From the IMG/VR virus record IMGVR_UViG_3300001849_000217, positions 1 through 37,858 of that record: 37,858 nucleotides of DNA; one strand, 5' to 3'. Made by a program: the position numbers and the translations under genes. Positions 18,717 to 26,968 of this stretch are shown here, piece after piece; position 1 is the first letter of the stretch, and each line of letters begins with the position of its first letter. The DNA is from a virus. The notes under the pieces are model-generated. The model worked only from the letters and a program-made list of their open reading frames with translations. It had not been told where the DNA came from and searched no databases.

Positions 18717-18923
18717 GTCAGTCTTGTTACTCAAAAGACTCACGCAACCACTAACGCTAGTGGTCGTATTGACGACACCCACCAAATCACCGTATTGCCA
18801 CATTCGGACGAGCGTCCCGCCTGATTGCGCTGCTGTTTGCGAAGACTGTATGTCAGGACGTTGAGGACGCCCCTGCCCCGACCATCCATCGGGAGCCAAT
18901 TCTAAAGCTATGCCAAAACGCTG
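18717..18923 (+). promoter_or_regulatory. Intergenic region with two inverted repeats and a possible late promoter
   Basis: AGTCTT (18720-18725) pairs with AAGACT (18735-18740), and ACCACTA (18747-18753) with TAGTGGT (18758-18764). Just downstream TTGACG (18769-18774) and TATTGC (18793-18798) are 18 bases apart, a fair sigma-70 candidate. It lies before the packaging genes, so it may control late transcription. No gene seen here. Confidence 0.45.
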
Positions 18924-19124
18924 ATGTTCCGCGACGCCGAGCGCCAAGTCGCGCTCGAATCCGACGACCCGACACCATCCATGCAACGTCTCGCCCTCAA
19001 GTGCGCAAAGCAGCTGAGGGCCGAACGCATTCAATGTGCGAAGTCAGAATATTACCGCGGATGGCACGCCCGCTATCGCGGCGCCCTCGACAACTCACCA
19101 CTCCATGGACCGCATCGGAGGTAG
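18924..19124 (+). CDS. Hypothetical small protein
   Basis: A 66-residue helical protein (MFRDAERQVALESDD, MQRLALKCAKQLRAERIQ, SEYYRGWHARYRG) that ends 1 base before the next gene's ATG, and its 3' end contains that gene's ribosome site. No family is recognised. Composition is protein-like, but the evidence is modest. Confidence 0.45.
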   Translation: MFRDAERQVALESDDPTPSMQRLALKCAKQLRAERIQCAKSEYYRGWHARYRGALDNSPLHGPHRR

Positions 19125-19125
19125 C

Positions 19126-20241
19126 ATGACCCCGCAGCCGAAGCGTGAAATCGCCATCGCCGGATGGGTGCGTAAGCGTCTTTCCGGATACACGCCAATG
19201 GGCAAGTTCTGGATCGTCGTCGGCGTGACTTGCATGGTTGTCGATATGGCCATCGGGTTTCTTGCCGGCAGTGCCCAGGCAACGTTCTGGCACGGTGTTG
19301 GATACGCGACATTGGCAATCGGCTTCGCCTGCCTCCCCGAAGCCGCATACGACGAATTCGAGCAAGGGCGCTGGGTTTCCGCCGTCGTCGTCGGCCTCCT
19401 GTGCATCCCGATCGGTGTCAAAGCCTACGAACAGCAGTTGACCTACTCCGCCGGCATGCGCACGGGCGAGGTGCAGATGACCCGCGTTCAGAACGCCAAG
19501 TATGACGGCGCTCAGGACGGCGTGAAGGAGGCGAAGACCAACCTCGTCATGTGGCAGAAGCAGCTTGCCGACCTGCAATCGCAGGCCCCGTGGGCAGCGA
19601 CCGTCAAAGCGGAAGCGCTGCGGGATGAGCGCGCCACGCTCGACAAGCGCATCGCCGACGAGATCGCAGGGAAGCGCGGCCGAGCCTCAGGCTGCAAGGC
19701 CGAGTGCGAGAAGCTGCAGAACGAACGCAAGATCGTAAACGATCGCATCGCCGCTGCGGAGCAGATGGCGGACCTCAAGCAGCGCATCGACGCGACTGAG
19801 CGCGTGATCGCTGCCGCTCGCGAGAAGGCCGACAAGACCGAGCACAAATCGTCGCTCAACCTTTCGGTTGCCGAGACGACGGCTCAAATCGCCAAGCTGA
19901 TGTGGGGCGCCAAGCCCGAGGATGCCGTTGCTGCGGACGATATCGCTCTGCGATACGCGACGCTCGGCAGCGCCGGCCTAGGGTCGCTCGCCCTCCTGAT
20001 CATGGCGCCTGTTGGGATATTCCTCGGCAATCGCCGTCGAGTGGAAGCCTCCCTCCCCCCCATCGATCCCCGTCCCATGCCGGCACCCATGCCCCCGAGC
20101 GTCCCGCCGAATTCGGCTCTGATGCCCGTGGTCCACCACACGAAGGAATATGTTGTCGACCCTCGACTTGAGAAGTGGCTGCAGACCCCGGAATACCGCA
20201 ACCTCTTCCCGGAAGCCCGTAGCCTCAATGGTGCAGCCTAA
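19126..20241 (+). CDS. Multi-pass membrane protein with central coiled coil
   Basis: A 371-residue protein from ATG 19126 (GGAGG four bases upstream). Membrane helices are at about 28-48, 56-71 and 83-100, then a long coiled coil (about 125-245: RDERATLDKRIADE, CEKLQNERKIVNDRIAAAEQ), a fourth membrane helix at 281-300, and a proline-rich cytoplasmic tail. Two cysteines (Cys190, Cys194) sit in the coiled-coil region. I do not recognise a family. It lies directly before the terminase small subunit, which is unusual for a large membrane protein. Possible roles are superinfection control or host-envelope change; none is shown. Confidence 0.65.
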   Translation: MTPQPKREIAIAGWVRKRLSGYTPMGKFWIVVGVTCMVVDMAIGFLAGSAQATFWHGVGYATLAIGFACLPEAAYDEFEQGRWVSAVVVGLLCIPIGVKAYEQQLTYSAGMRTGEVQMTRVQNAKYDGAQDGVKEAKTNLVMWQKQLADLQSQAPWAATVKAEALRDERATLDKRIADEIAGKRGRASGCKAECEKLQNERKIVNDRIAAAEQMADLKQRIDATERVIAAAREKADKTEHKSSLNLSVAETTAQIAKLMWGAKPEDAVAADDIALRYATLGSAGLGSLALLIMAPVGIFLGNRRRVEASLPPIDPRPMPAPMPPSVPPNSALMPVVHHTKEYVVDPRLEKWLQTPEYRNLFPEARSLNGAA

Positions 20242-20250
20242 AGGTCTCAC

Positions 20251-20694
20251 GTGAAGCAAGGGGTAGAATACTCACTAGAGGTCGCCGAAGAGGTCTGCAA
20301 GCGGGTGGCTACTGGTCGCTCGCTCAACTCCGTGTGTGATGACCCTGATATGCCGAGCAAAAACAGCTTCTGGCGATGGGTCAATGAATACACTTGGCTG
20401 CGTGACCGATACGCGCGTGCGCGCGAAGAACGCGCCGAGTTTTTGGCCGAAGAGATCATCGACATTTCGGACACGGAAACGGACGCGGCCAAGGCTCGGA
20501 ACCGGATCGACGCCCGCAAATGGGCCGCTTCGAAGCTCGACCCCAAGCGCTACGGTGACAAGCTCACCCTCGACGGCGATCTCAACGTGAAGATGCCCGA
20601 TGACCAGCTTGAATCTCGCATCGCTTTCCTCCTCGGAAAAGCGGGAGTTGCTGTCCCTGCTGGAGGAAAAGGATCGCCGGAAGAGGCGGCGTAA
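20251..20694 (+). CDS. Terminase small subunit
   Basis: A 147-residue DNA-packaging protein that recognises phage DNA and works with the large subunit. The N-terminal part has an HTH-like stretch (EVCKRVATGRSLNSVCDD, MPSKNSFWRWVNE), followed by RDRYARAREERAEFLAEEIIDISD and ARKWAASKLDPKRYGDK, blocks typical of this terminase small-subunit family. GTG start at 20251. The 3' end overlaps the large subunit start by 95 bases. Confidence 0.85.
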   Translation: MKQGVEYSLEVAEEVCKRVATGRSLNSVCDDPDMPSKNSFWRWVNEYTWLRDRYARAREERAEFLAEEIIDISDTETDAAKARNRIDARKWAASKLDPKRYGDKLTLDGDLNVKMPDDQLESRIAFLLGKAGVAVPAGGKGSPEEAA

Positions 20695-21349
20695 GCTCTT
20701 CGACCTGTACCCCGACGACGGGCCGCTTGCTCGCCACCTCTACCCGAAGCACTTGGAGTTCTTCGCGGGCGGCAAGGACCACATGGAACGCTGCATGATG
20801 GCAGCCAACCGCGTGGGCAAGACGTGGGGCGTCGGCGGATACGAGACGGCGCTGCATCTGACGGGGCTCTACCCGGATTGGTGGCCAGGACGCAGGTGGG
20901 ACAGACCGATCTCGGCATGGGCAGCCGGCGACACACGGGCGACGACACGAGACATCATCCAGCAGGCGATGCTCGGGATCGGCGCTGAGGGCAAAAGTGG
21001 AGAACTGGGAACGGGATTGATCCCCGGCGAGTGCATCATCGGAGAGCCGAGTTCGATGCAGGGCACGCCGGGCGGCGTCGAGACGGTCACGGTTCAGCAC
21101 ACGAGCGGCGGGCGTTCGATCCTGCAGTTCAAGAGCTACGACCAGGGCCGCCGGACGTTCCAGGGCACGAAGAAAGACCTTGGCTGGTTCGACGAGGAAC
21201 CGCCGATCGACGTTTACGAGGAAATGTTGCTGCGCCTGACGGCGACCGTGCCCGGAGAAGACAGCGGCTCGATGATCAACACGTTCACACCGCTGCTTGG
21301 ACTGTCTAAGGTGGCGCTAAAATTCCTCCCGCATTTGGCGCCGCAATAG
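20600..21349 (+). CDS. Terminase large subunit, N-terminal ATPase part (gene interrupted)
   Basis: The packaging motor ATPase. ATG 20600 opens 249 codons: Walker A-like AANRVGKT at residues 68-75, Walker B and catalytic acid LGWFDEE at 194-200, and a coupling-motif-like INTFTPL at 226-232. The frame then hits TAG at 21347, far short of a full-length protein (family members usually exceed 450 residues). The nuclease half continues in another frame from about 21355. The gene is therefore split by a lesion, by sequence errors, or by an unusual decoding event. Confidence 0.85.
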   Translation: MTSLNLASLSSSEKRELLSLLEEKDRRKRRRKLFDLYPDDGPLARHLYPKHLEFFAGGKDHMERCMMAANRVGKTWGVGGYETALHLTGLYPDWWPGRRWDRPISAWAAGDTRATTRDIIQQAMLGIGAEGKSGELGTGLIPGECIIGEPSSMQGTPGGVETVTVQHTSGGRSILQFKSYDQGRRTFQGTKKDLGWFDEEPPIDVYEEMLLRLTATVPGEDSGSMINTFTPLLGLSKVALKFLPHLAPQ

Positions 21350-21354
21350 AATGA

Positions 21355-22140
21355 CGTTTCGTAGAGTGTCGGGTTTCCCCGGCAAAACACCAGACCACGA
21401 GGAATAAAATTTCACGCCTCTGCGTCCAGGCCACATGGGATGATGTCCCTCACCTCTCGGCCAAGACCAAGCAGGAACTCCTCGACGGCATGGAACCCCA
21501 CATGCGGGACGCCCGCACGAAGGGCATCCCCGTCATGGGCGCTGGCGTCATCTATCCGGTTCCCGAGGGCGCGATCACGGTTGAGCCGTTCGACCTGCCG
21601 GAGTTCTGGCCGCGCGCTTACGGCCTCGACGTTGGCTGGAACCGCACGGCTTGCATTTGGGGCGCATGGGATCGGACGGCAGACTGCATCTACCTCTACC
21701 GCGAGCACTACATGGGGCAGGCGGCTCCCGCGGTGCACGCATCCTCGATCAACGCGGTCGAGCCCTGGCTGATGGGCGCGATTGATCCGGCCTCAGCCGG
21801 CGCGAGCCAAGTGGACGGCAAGTCGCTGCGGCGGGAATACGAAAAGCTGGGCCTACATCTGATCGACGCCGAGAACGCGGTAGAGGCGGGAATCCACGCG
21901 ATCTACCAGCGCCTCGTGTCCGGCCGCTTGAAGGTGTTCCGAACGCTCCGCAACTGGCTGAGCGAGTTTCGCATTTATCGCCGTGACGAAAACGGCAAGA
22001 TCGTCAAGGAGAACGACCATCTTATGGACGCCAGCCGGTATCTGGTCATGAGCGGAATGCGGGTCGCGCGCACGGCGCCGTCGTTTGACGATGAGGAAGA
22101 TGCGCGCCGCAGCATCGGCAACAGGACGACCGGCTACTGA
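21355..22140 (+). CDS. Terminase large subunit, C-terminal nuclease part (no own start)
   Basis: Open from 21355 to the stop at 22140 in a different frame from the ATPase half. The family part starts near 21403 (NKISRLCVQATWDDVPHL) and includes DARTKGIP, GLDVGWNRTA, GAIDPAS and NDHLMDASRYLVMSG; the Asp residues in GLDVGW, AIDPA and LMDAS fit the RNase H-like nuclease centre. The first in-frame ATG (21490) lies inside conserved sequence, so this is not an independent gene. A third frame between 21348 and 21404 is also open and protein-like (TFRRVSGFPGKTPDHEE), so two one-base shifts would join all three parts. Confidence 0.8.
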   Translation, partial: RFVECRVSPAKHQTTRNKISRLCVQATWDDVPHLSAKTKQELLDGMEPHMRDARTKGIPVMGAGVIYPVPEGAITVEPFDLPEFWPRAYGLDVGWNRTACIWGAWDRTADCIYLYREHYMGQAAPAVHASSINAVEPWLMGAIDPASAGASQVDGKSLRREYEKLGLHLIDAENAVEAGIHAIYQRLVSGRLKVFRTLRNWLSEFRIYRRDENGKIVKENDHLMDASRYLVMSGMRVARTAPSFDDEEDARRSIGNRTTGY

Positions 22141-24344
22141 TGAGCCCCTTCGGGATGTCTCCCCTGGCCTCCTACGGCCAACCGATGATGGATGAGCCAG
22201 AGCCCGCCGGCTACGAGCACGGGCCGATGGGTGAGATGGGCGAGGCGCCGCATTACGGCGAGGTGATCCCGTTCCCGCTGGCGCCACCGGAGCCCGAGAG
22301 CGTCACCAAGCTCAAGCAGCAGGCGATGCTGCTCATGAAGCTCGCCAAGATGCCGAACGTCGCCGACGCGGTGACGGATGAGGAGTTGGGCAAACTCGGC
22401 TCGATCGTCGTGCGCGAGTTCAGGATCGACGAAGACAGCCGCGCGGATTGGGAGAAGTCCGCACGCCGGGCCATGGACATTGCCCGGCAGAAGGTCGAAT
22501 CAAAGTCCTACCCGTGGGACGGCGCGTCGAACGTCAAGTTTCCGATGCTCACGACCGCGGCGCTGCAGTTCGCGGCTCGCGCCTATCCCGCGATCGTCGA
22601 TGGCCCGCGCATCGTCAAGTGTCAGGTGATGGGCCGCGATCCTGCTGGGCTCAAGGCAGCGATGGCCGATCGCGTTTCGCAGCACATGAGCTACCAGCTC
22701 CTCTACGAGATTCCCCATTGGGAATCCGACATGGACACGGCGCTGCATCAAATCCCGATCGTCGGGTGCGCCTTCAAGAAAGTCTACCCCGACGACGCGA
22801 GCGAGGCTGGCGTCACGTCCGATCTGGCGAGCGCGTTCGATGTGGTCGTGAACCAGGGCGCCAAGTCGCTGAGTCGCGTGCCCCGTATCACGCACGTGTT
22901 CAAGCTCTACCCGCACGAGATCGAGGAACGCATTCGGGAAGGCAAGTTCCGCGAAATCGAACTCACGACCGGCAGCGACGACAGCACCGACTCCGACAGC
23001 CCGCACACGTTCCTGGAGCAGCATCGTTACTGGGACGTGGACAGCGACGGCGTGAAAGAGCCGTGGGTTGTCACGGTTCACAAGGAAACGCAGAAGGTCG
23101 TTCGCATCAAGCCGTGCTTCGACGTTGACAAGATCGTTGTCGATCAGGAGCGCGGCAAAATCCTGCGCATCCCGCGGCGTGACTATTGGGTGAAGATACC
23201 GTTCATCCCGGACCCAGAAGGCGGTTTCTACGATATCGGCTTCGGCAAGCTGCTGGAGGCTATCTCGGACGTGATCGACACCACGATCAATCAGATGATG
23301 GACGCCGGCACGCTGCAGAACTCGGGCGGCGGGTTCGCGGCATCGGGCCTGCAGCTCGGCAAGTCCACGCTCAAGATGAAGCCGGGGCAGTATCCGACCG
23401 TGCCCGGCACCGGCGACGATATCCGCAAGGCGCTCGTGCATCTGGAGCACCCTGGCCCGGCTCCGGTGCTCATGCAGTTGCTGGAGTTCCTGATCAACGC
23501 AGGCAAGGACATTGCCTCGGTCAAGGACATCCTGACGGGCGAGACGCCGACGAACCAGACGGCTACGTCAACCATGGCCGCGATCGAACAGGGGCTCAAG
23601 GTCTTTACCGCGATCTACAAGCGCATCTTCCGGGCTCTCAAGGAAGAATACAGGCTCATCTTCGACATCAACAAAGAGACGCTGAACCAGGCGAAGTATG
23701 TCGCCCTGCTCGATGAGCCAATCGAGGTTGTGGCGCAGGACTACCACGATGACATCGACGTGCTGCCGGTGGCCGACCCGAACACGGTCACGGAGATGCA
23801 GCGCATGGCGAAAGCGCAGTTCGTGATGGAACAGGTTGAAAAGGGAAACCCGTTCATCGACGGCCTCGCGGCGACAAAGCGCGCGCTCGAGGCCGCTCGG
23901 ATCGAGAAGCCGGAAGAACTGCTGAAGCCGCCGCCGCCTGGGCCGCCGCCAGAGGCCGAAGTCGCGTTGCAAGATGGAATTGCCGGCGTTGAACTGAAGC
24001 GCGCGCAAGCTGCGAAAACGGCGATTGAAGGCGTGGTGGCCGCGGCAACGTCAGGGATGGCGGTTCCGATCCCGCTGCAGCCGGAGATGTTGGTCACGCA
24101 GTCTGGCCCGCCGATGGGGCAGCCGCCGCCGCCTGGGCCGATGGGACCGCAAGGAATGCCGCCCCAAGGCATAGGGGGCATAGGGGGCATGGGTGGCCCG
24201 CCGCCGTTCGACCCGATGATGGAAGGTGGCGGCGCGGCGATTCCGCCCGACGACATGGCGCTGATGGCGCAACAGCTCGGCGGCAATATGGGGCCGAGGC
24301 CCGAGGCCGCGCCCGTGCCGCCCGGCCTTGAGGGCCTGCAGTGA
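22140..24344 (+). CDS. Portal protein (P22-like podovirus type)
   Basis: A 734-residue portal that forms the dodecameric DNA gate at one vertex. Recognisable blocks are RQKVESKSYPWDGASNVKFP near residue 118, RVSQHMSYQLLYEIPHWE, HQIPIVGCAFKKVYPD, EQHRYWDVDSDGVKEPW, and the stem-region helices with TGETPTNQTATSTMAAIEQG. The C-terminal 130 residues are Pro/Gly/Met-rich (GPMGPQGMPPQG), a low-complexity tail. ATG overlaps the terminase stop (TGATG). Confidence 0.9.
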   Translation: MSPFGMSPLASYGQPMMDEPEPAGYEHGPMGEMGEAPHYGEVIPFPLAPPEPESVTKLKQQAMLLMKLAKMPNVADAVTDEELGKLGSIVVREFRIDEDSRADWEKSARRAMDIARQKVESKSYPWDGASNVKFPMLTTAALQFAARAYPAIVDGPRIVKCQVMGRDPAGLKAAMADRVSQHMSYQLLYEIPHWESDMDTALHQIPIVGCAFKKVYPDDASEAGVTSDLASAFDVVVNQGAKSLSRVPRITHVFKLYPHEIEERIREGKFREIELTTGSDDSTDSDSPHTFLEQHRYWDVDSDGVKEPWVVTVHKETQKVVRIKPCFDVDKIVVDQERGKILRIPRRDYWVKIPFIPDPEGGFYDIGFGKLLEAISDVIDTTINQMMDAGTLQNSGGGFAASGLQLGKSTLKMKPGQYPTVPGTGDDIRKALVHLEHPGPAPVLMQLLEFLINAGKDIASVKDILTGETPTNQTATSTMAAIEQGLKVFTAIYKRIFRALKEEYRLIFDINKETLNQAKYVALLDEPIEVVAQDYHDDIDVLPVADPNTVTEMQRMAKAQFVMEQVEKGNPFIDGLAATKRALEAARIEKPEELLKPPPPGPPPEAEVALQDGIAGVELKRAQAAKTAIEGVVAAATSGMAVPIPLQPEMLVTQSGPPMGQPPPPGPMGPQGMPPQGIGGIGGMGGPPPFDPMMEGGGAAIPPDDMALMAQQLGGNMGPRPEAAPVPPGLEGLQ

Positions 24345-24571
24345 GAATCGACGCTGACGATTGGGAGGAGTGGCTGGCCCATCCCCTCACGGAAGCGGTG
24401 ATGCGTGTGTGCAAGGTCGCGGCAGGCCGTTCCCGAGAGGAATGGACCGCGATGTCATTCGACCGAGGAAGCTGTGATCCGCTGGAACTCGTGAAGATGC
24501 GAGCCCGCGCGGCTGCGTTTGAGGAAATCACGAACCTGACACCACAGAAAATCGAGGAAGTTCTGGAATGA
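24341..24571 (+). CDS. Hypothetical protein between portal and co-chaperonin
   Basis: A 76-residue protein with GTG start overlapping the portal stop (GTGA) and its stop overlapping the next ATG (ATGA). Content: DDWEEWLAHPLTEAVMRVC, then a helix ELVKMRARAAAFEEI. Small genes of this size and place are common in such head clusters; a head role is possible. No family name. Confidence 0.6.
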   Translation: MRIDADDWEEWLAHPLTEAVMRVCKVAAGRSREEWTAMSFDRGSCDPLELVKMRARAAAFEEITNLTPQKIEEVLE

Positions 24572-24948
24572 AGACCAAAGGCAAGGTCACACCACTACCC
24601 CGCATGATCTTCAACAAGACCGGGATCGAGCCGACGCAATTCCAGGTTTTGATCCGGCCGAGGAAGGACAGCGGCGAGATTGAACTGAAGGGCGGCTTCA
24701 AGCTCTACAAGCCCGACGAGACGCGCGAGCGCGACGAGCATGCCTCGATGGAGGGGGAAATGATCGATCTTTCGCCGCTCGCATTCACGTACGAGGAGTG
24801 GCCAGCGACCGCGCGGAAACCCCGTCCCGGCGATACCGTGATTTTTGCCCGCTACGCCGGGATCACCGTCAAGGGCAACGACGGCGCCGATTACCGGCTG
24901 ATGAACGACAAGGACATCGTGGCCATCCGGGAGGCCGCGCATGTCTGA
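24568..24948 (+). CDS. GroES-like co-chaperonin
   Basis: A 126-residue protein with Cpn10/GroES features: FQVLIRPRKD (strand 1) near residue 25, GGFKLYKPDETRERDEHAS in place of the mobile loop region (about 42-60), then MEGEMIDLSP, RPGDTVIFARYAGITVK at 86-102 and DYRLMNDKDIVAIRE at the end. The GD-V-x-F-x-x-Y and final DI-x-A-I patterns are the strongest marks. Phage co-chaperonins help host GroEL fold the coat protein. It lies between portal and scaffold genes, which supports a role in head assembly. The loop that binds GroEL differs from host GroES. Confidence 0.75.
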   Translation: MKTKGKVTPLPRMIFNKTGIEPTQFQVLIRPRKDSGEIELKGGFKLYKPDETRERDEHASMEGEMIDLSPLAFTYEEWPATARKPRPGDTVIFARYAGITVKGNDGADYRLMNDKDIVAIREAAHV

Positions 24949-25834
24949 CACCGAAGTCCTGGAACAGCCGAAGGCCGAAGCCAACGCTGGCGTCGCGATC
25001 CCCGGCGAAGCCGCACCGACGCCGCAAGCGCAAGAGGGCGGCCACGACGACATCGAGTCTCGTGCCCGGTCCATGGGCTGGCGCCCGAAAGAAGAGTTCC
25101 GCGGGCCAGAAGAGAAGTGGGTAGATCCGGCAGAATTCGTCCGCCGCGGCGAGAACGAATTGCCTGTCCTCCGCGAGCGCCTTCGCGACCAGACGCGCAA
25201 GCTGGCGCAGATCGAAGCCGAGTCCCATGCCAAGCTCGATCGCGTGGCCAAGATGGCGGAAGTGGCTGTGCAGCGCCAACGCCAGGAGCTGATCAGCCAG
25301 TATGAGAGCCTCATGCGCCACGCGGCCGAGAGCGCCGACGTTGGCCGCTACGACCAGTTGCGCCGCGACCAGGCGCAGGCCGTGCGCCAGTTCGATGAGC
25401 ACATTGCCGAGACGACGCAGCAGAGCGGTCCGCCGCAGATGAGCCCGCAAATTCAGGCTCAGGTGACGGCATGGGTGCAGGAGAATCCATGGTTCGACCG
25501 TGATCCGATGTTGCAGGCCGTCGCTAGGCAGCACTCGGTCGAACTCGATCGCTCGATGCCGGGCCTGTCCCTGCAAGAAAACCTGGAGCGCACGCGCAGC
25601 TACGTGGCCGAGAAGTTCCCGGAGAAGTTCGGGCGGCAGCCTCGCGCGTCCGGCGGCGGCGCACAGCCCGGCATGGTCGAAGGCGGTAGCCGCGTCTCGG
25701 CTTCGTCTGGGCCTCGCTCCAAGGGAGCCAGCGATCTGCCCGCCGACGTGAGGAAGGCCGGCGAGCGTTTCGTGTCGCAGGGTCTCTACAAGAACCTCAG
25801 CGAGTACGCTCGCGACTACTACGAACAAGGCTGA
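24941..25834 (+). CDS. Scaffolding protein-like
   Basis: A 297-residue hydrophilic protein: a low-complexity acidic/Pro head (1-35), then SRARSMGWRPKEEFRGPEEKW (a block typical of phage scaffold-like proteins), a long coiled coil (about 75-165), WVQENPWFDRDPMLQ near 180, and a C-terminal tail with a short helix (VSQGLYKNLSEYARDYY). It precedes the coat gene. A scaffold that guides capsid assembly and is lost later is the best fit. Overlaps the previous gene by 8 bases. Confidence 0.75.
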   Translation: MSDTEVLEQPKAEANAGVAIPGEAAPTPQAQEGGHDDIESRARSMGWRPKEEFRGPEEKWVDPAEFVRRGENELPVLRERLRDQTRKLAQIEAESHAKLDRVAKMAEVAVQRQRQELISQYESLMRHAAESADVGRYDQLRRDQAQAVRQFDEHIAETTQQSGPPQMSPQIQAQVTAWVQENPWFDRDPMLQAVARQHSVELDRSMPGLSLQENLERTRSYVAEKFPEKFGRQPRASGGGAQPGMVEGGSRVSASSGPRSKGASDLPADVRKAGERFVSQGLYKNLSEYARDYYEQG

Positions 25835-25841
25835 CACCAGA

Positions 25842-26369
25842 ATGAGCACCGCACAGGTCAACGGCATTTCCCGGCCACAGCAGCAACAGGCCGGGACATC
25901 GGCGCGCGTTCAAGAGCAACGGGCGCAGCGCCGCAGACGGGACGATCAGGGACCGGGCCGCCTCAGAAACTTGGCGATCCAGGGCAACATCGACCCCAAC
26001 TACGAGTATCGGTTCGTCAACGACGATCCCGGCCGCTTGTACCAGCTCACAAAACAAGACGATTGGGACGTGGTGAACGGTTCCGATCTAGAGCCCGATT
26101 CCAAGGATCGCGGTATCGGCTCGAAAGTGGAGCGTGTGGTGGACAAGCGGACGGGCAAAAAGGCAGTGCTTGTTCGCAAGCTCAAGGAATACTACGCGGC
26201 CGACAAACGCAAGGAACAGGCGGCGATCGACGCGACGGAAGCAGTTCTGAGGCGAGGCGCGACGCCAGGGGCCAAGGGCCTTTCGGCAGAGGAAGGCGCC
26301 AGTGCCTACGTGCCAATGGGGGGTATCCAGATCGGAACTCCGGCCGGCGGCAAGCCCTACACACCCTGA
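25842..26369 (+). CDS. Hypothetical head-region protein
   Basis: A 175-residue polar protein (Gln/Arg-rich head, then RFVNDDPGRLYQLTKQDDWD, KVERVVDKRTGKKAVLVRKLKEYY, and a Gly/Ala tail ending in GGIQIGTPAGGKPYTP). The D-W-D-V and KKAVLVRK parts look like a compact beta-rich domain. It lies between scaffold and coat genes and is probably a head component or assembly factor. No family name. Confidence 0.55.
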   Translation: MSTAQVNGISRPQQQQAGTSARVQEQRAQRRRRDDQGPGRLRNLAIQGNIDPNYEYRFVNDDPGRLYQLTKQDDWDVVNGSDLEPDSKDRGIGSKVERVVDKRTGKKAVLVRKLKEYYAADKRKEQAAIDATEAVLRRGATPGAKGLSAEEGASAYVPMGGIQIGTPAGGKPYTP

Positions 26370-26381
26370 GGATAACCCCAC

Positions 26382-26954
26382 ATGCCAAACGCGAATACGC
26401 CGTACGGGCTGCGCCCGGTTCGGCACCGCAACGGCGCCCCCTACAACGGTGCCGCGACTCGTTACGCCGTTCCTGCCAGCGATGGCACGGCGCTCTACCT
26501 CGGTGATCCCGTCATTCTTGCGGGTTCGGCCGATGCCGATGGTATCGCAACCGTGACCAAGGCAACGGCCGGTTCGGGCGCCTACATGCTCGGCCCCGTC
26601 GTCGGCGTGGAGCCGGTGACGCGCGACTCGACCACGTACCGCGCGGCCTCCGAACTTCGTTACGTTTACGTGGCCGACGATCCCGACCTCATTTTCGAGG
26701 TGCAGGAGGATGCCGTTGGCGGCGCGCTCGCGGCGGTCGACGTCGGCCTCAACGCTGACTGGATCGATGGTTCGGGCTCGACTGTGACCGGCCTGTCCGG
26801 CGTCCAGCTCGACACGTCGACCAAGGCGACCACGAACACGCTGCAGCTTCGCATTCTCGGCTTCTCTCAGAAGGTCGATAACGCGATCGGCGCGAACGCG
26901 AAGGTGCTGGTTGCGATCAACCTGCATTCGCTCCGCAACCAGACCGGCGTCTAA
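26382..26954 (+). CDS. Putative capsid decoration/accessory protein
   Basis: A 190-residue beta-rich protein (MPNANTPYGLRPVRHRNGAP, YAVPASDGTALYLGDPVIL, GSGAYMLGPVVGVEP). Proteins starting 'NANTPYGLRPVR' are typical of the position just before phage major coat genes. A role as head decoration protein is likely from context. A GAGGA-like ribosome site lies upstream. High Ala/Gly/Thr content fits a virion surface protein. Confidence 0.65.
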   Translation: MPNANTPYGLRPVRHRNGAPYNGAATRYAVPASDGTALYLGDPVILAGSADADGIATVTKATAGSGAYMLGPVVGVEPVTRDSTTYRAASELRYVYVADDPDLIFEVQEDAVGGALAAVDVGLNADWIDGSGSTVTGLSGVQLDTSTKATTNTLQLRILGFSQKVDNAIGANAKVLVAINLHSLRNQTGV

Positions 26955-26968
26955 GGAGAACCCGAGAT

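Noticed and set aside
18132-19034. 300-codon minus-strand frame
   Set aside because: Covers plus-strand genes with ribosome sites and the likely late promoter; no family pattern.
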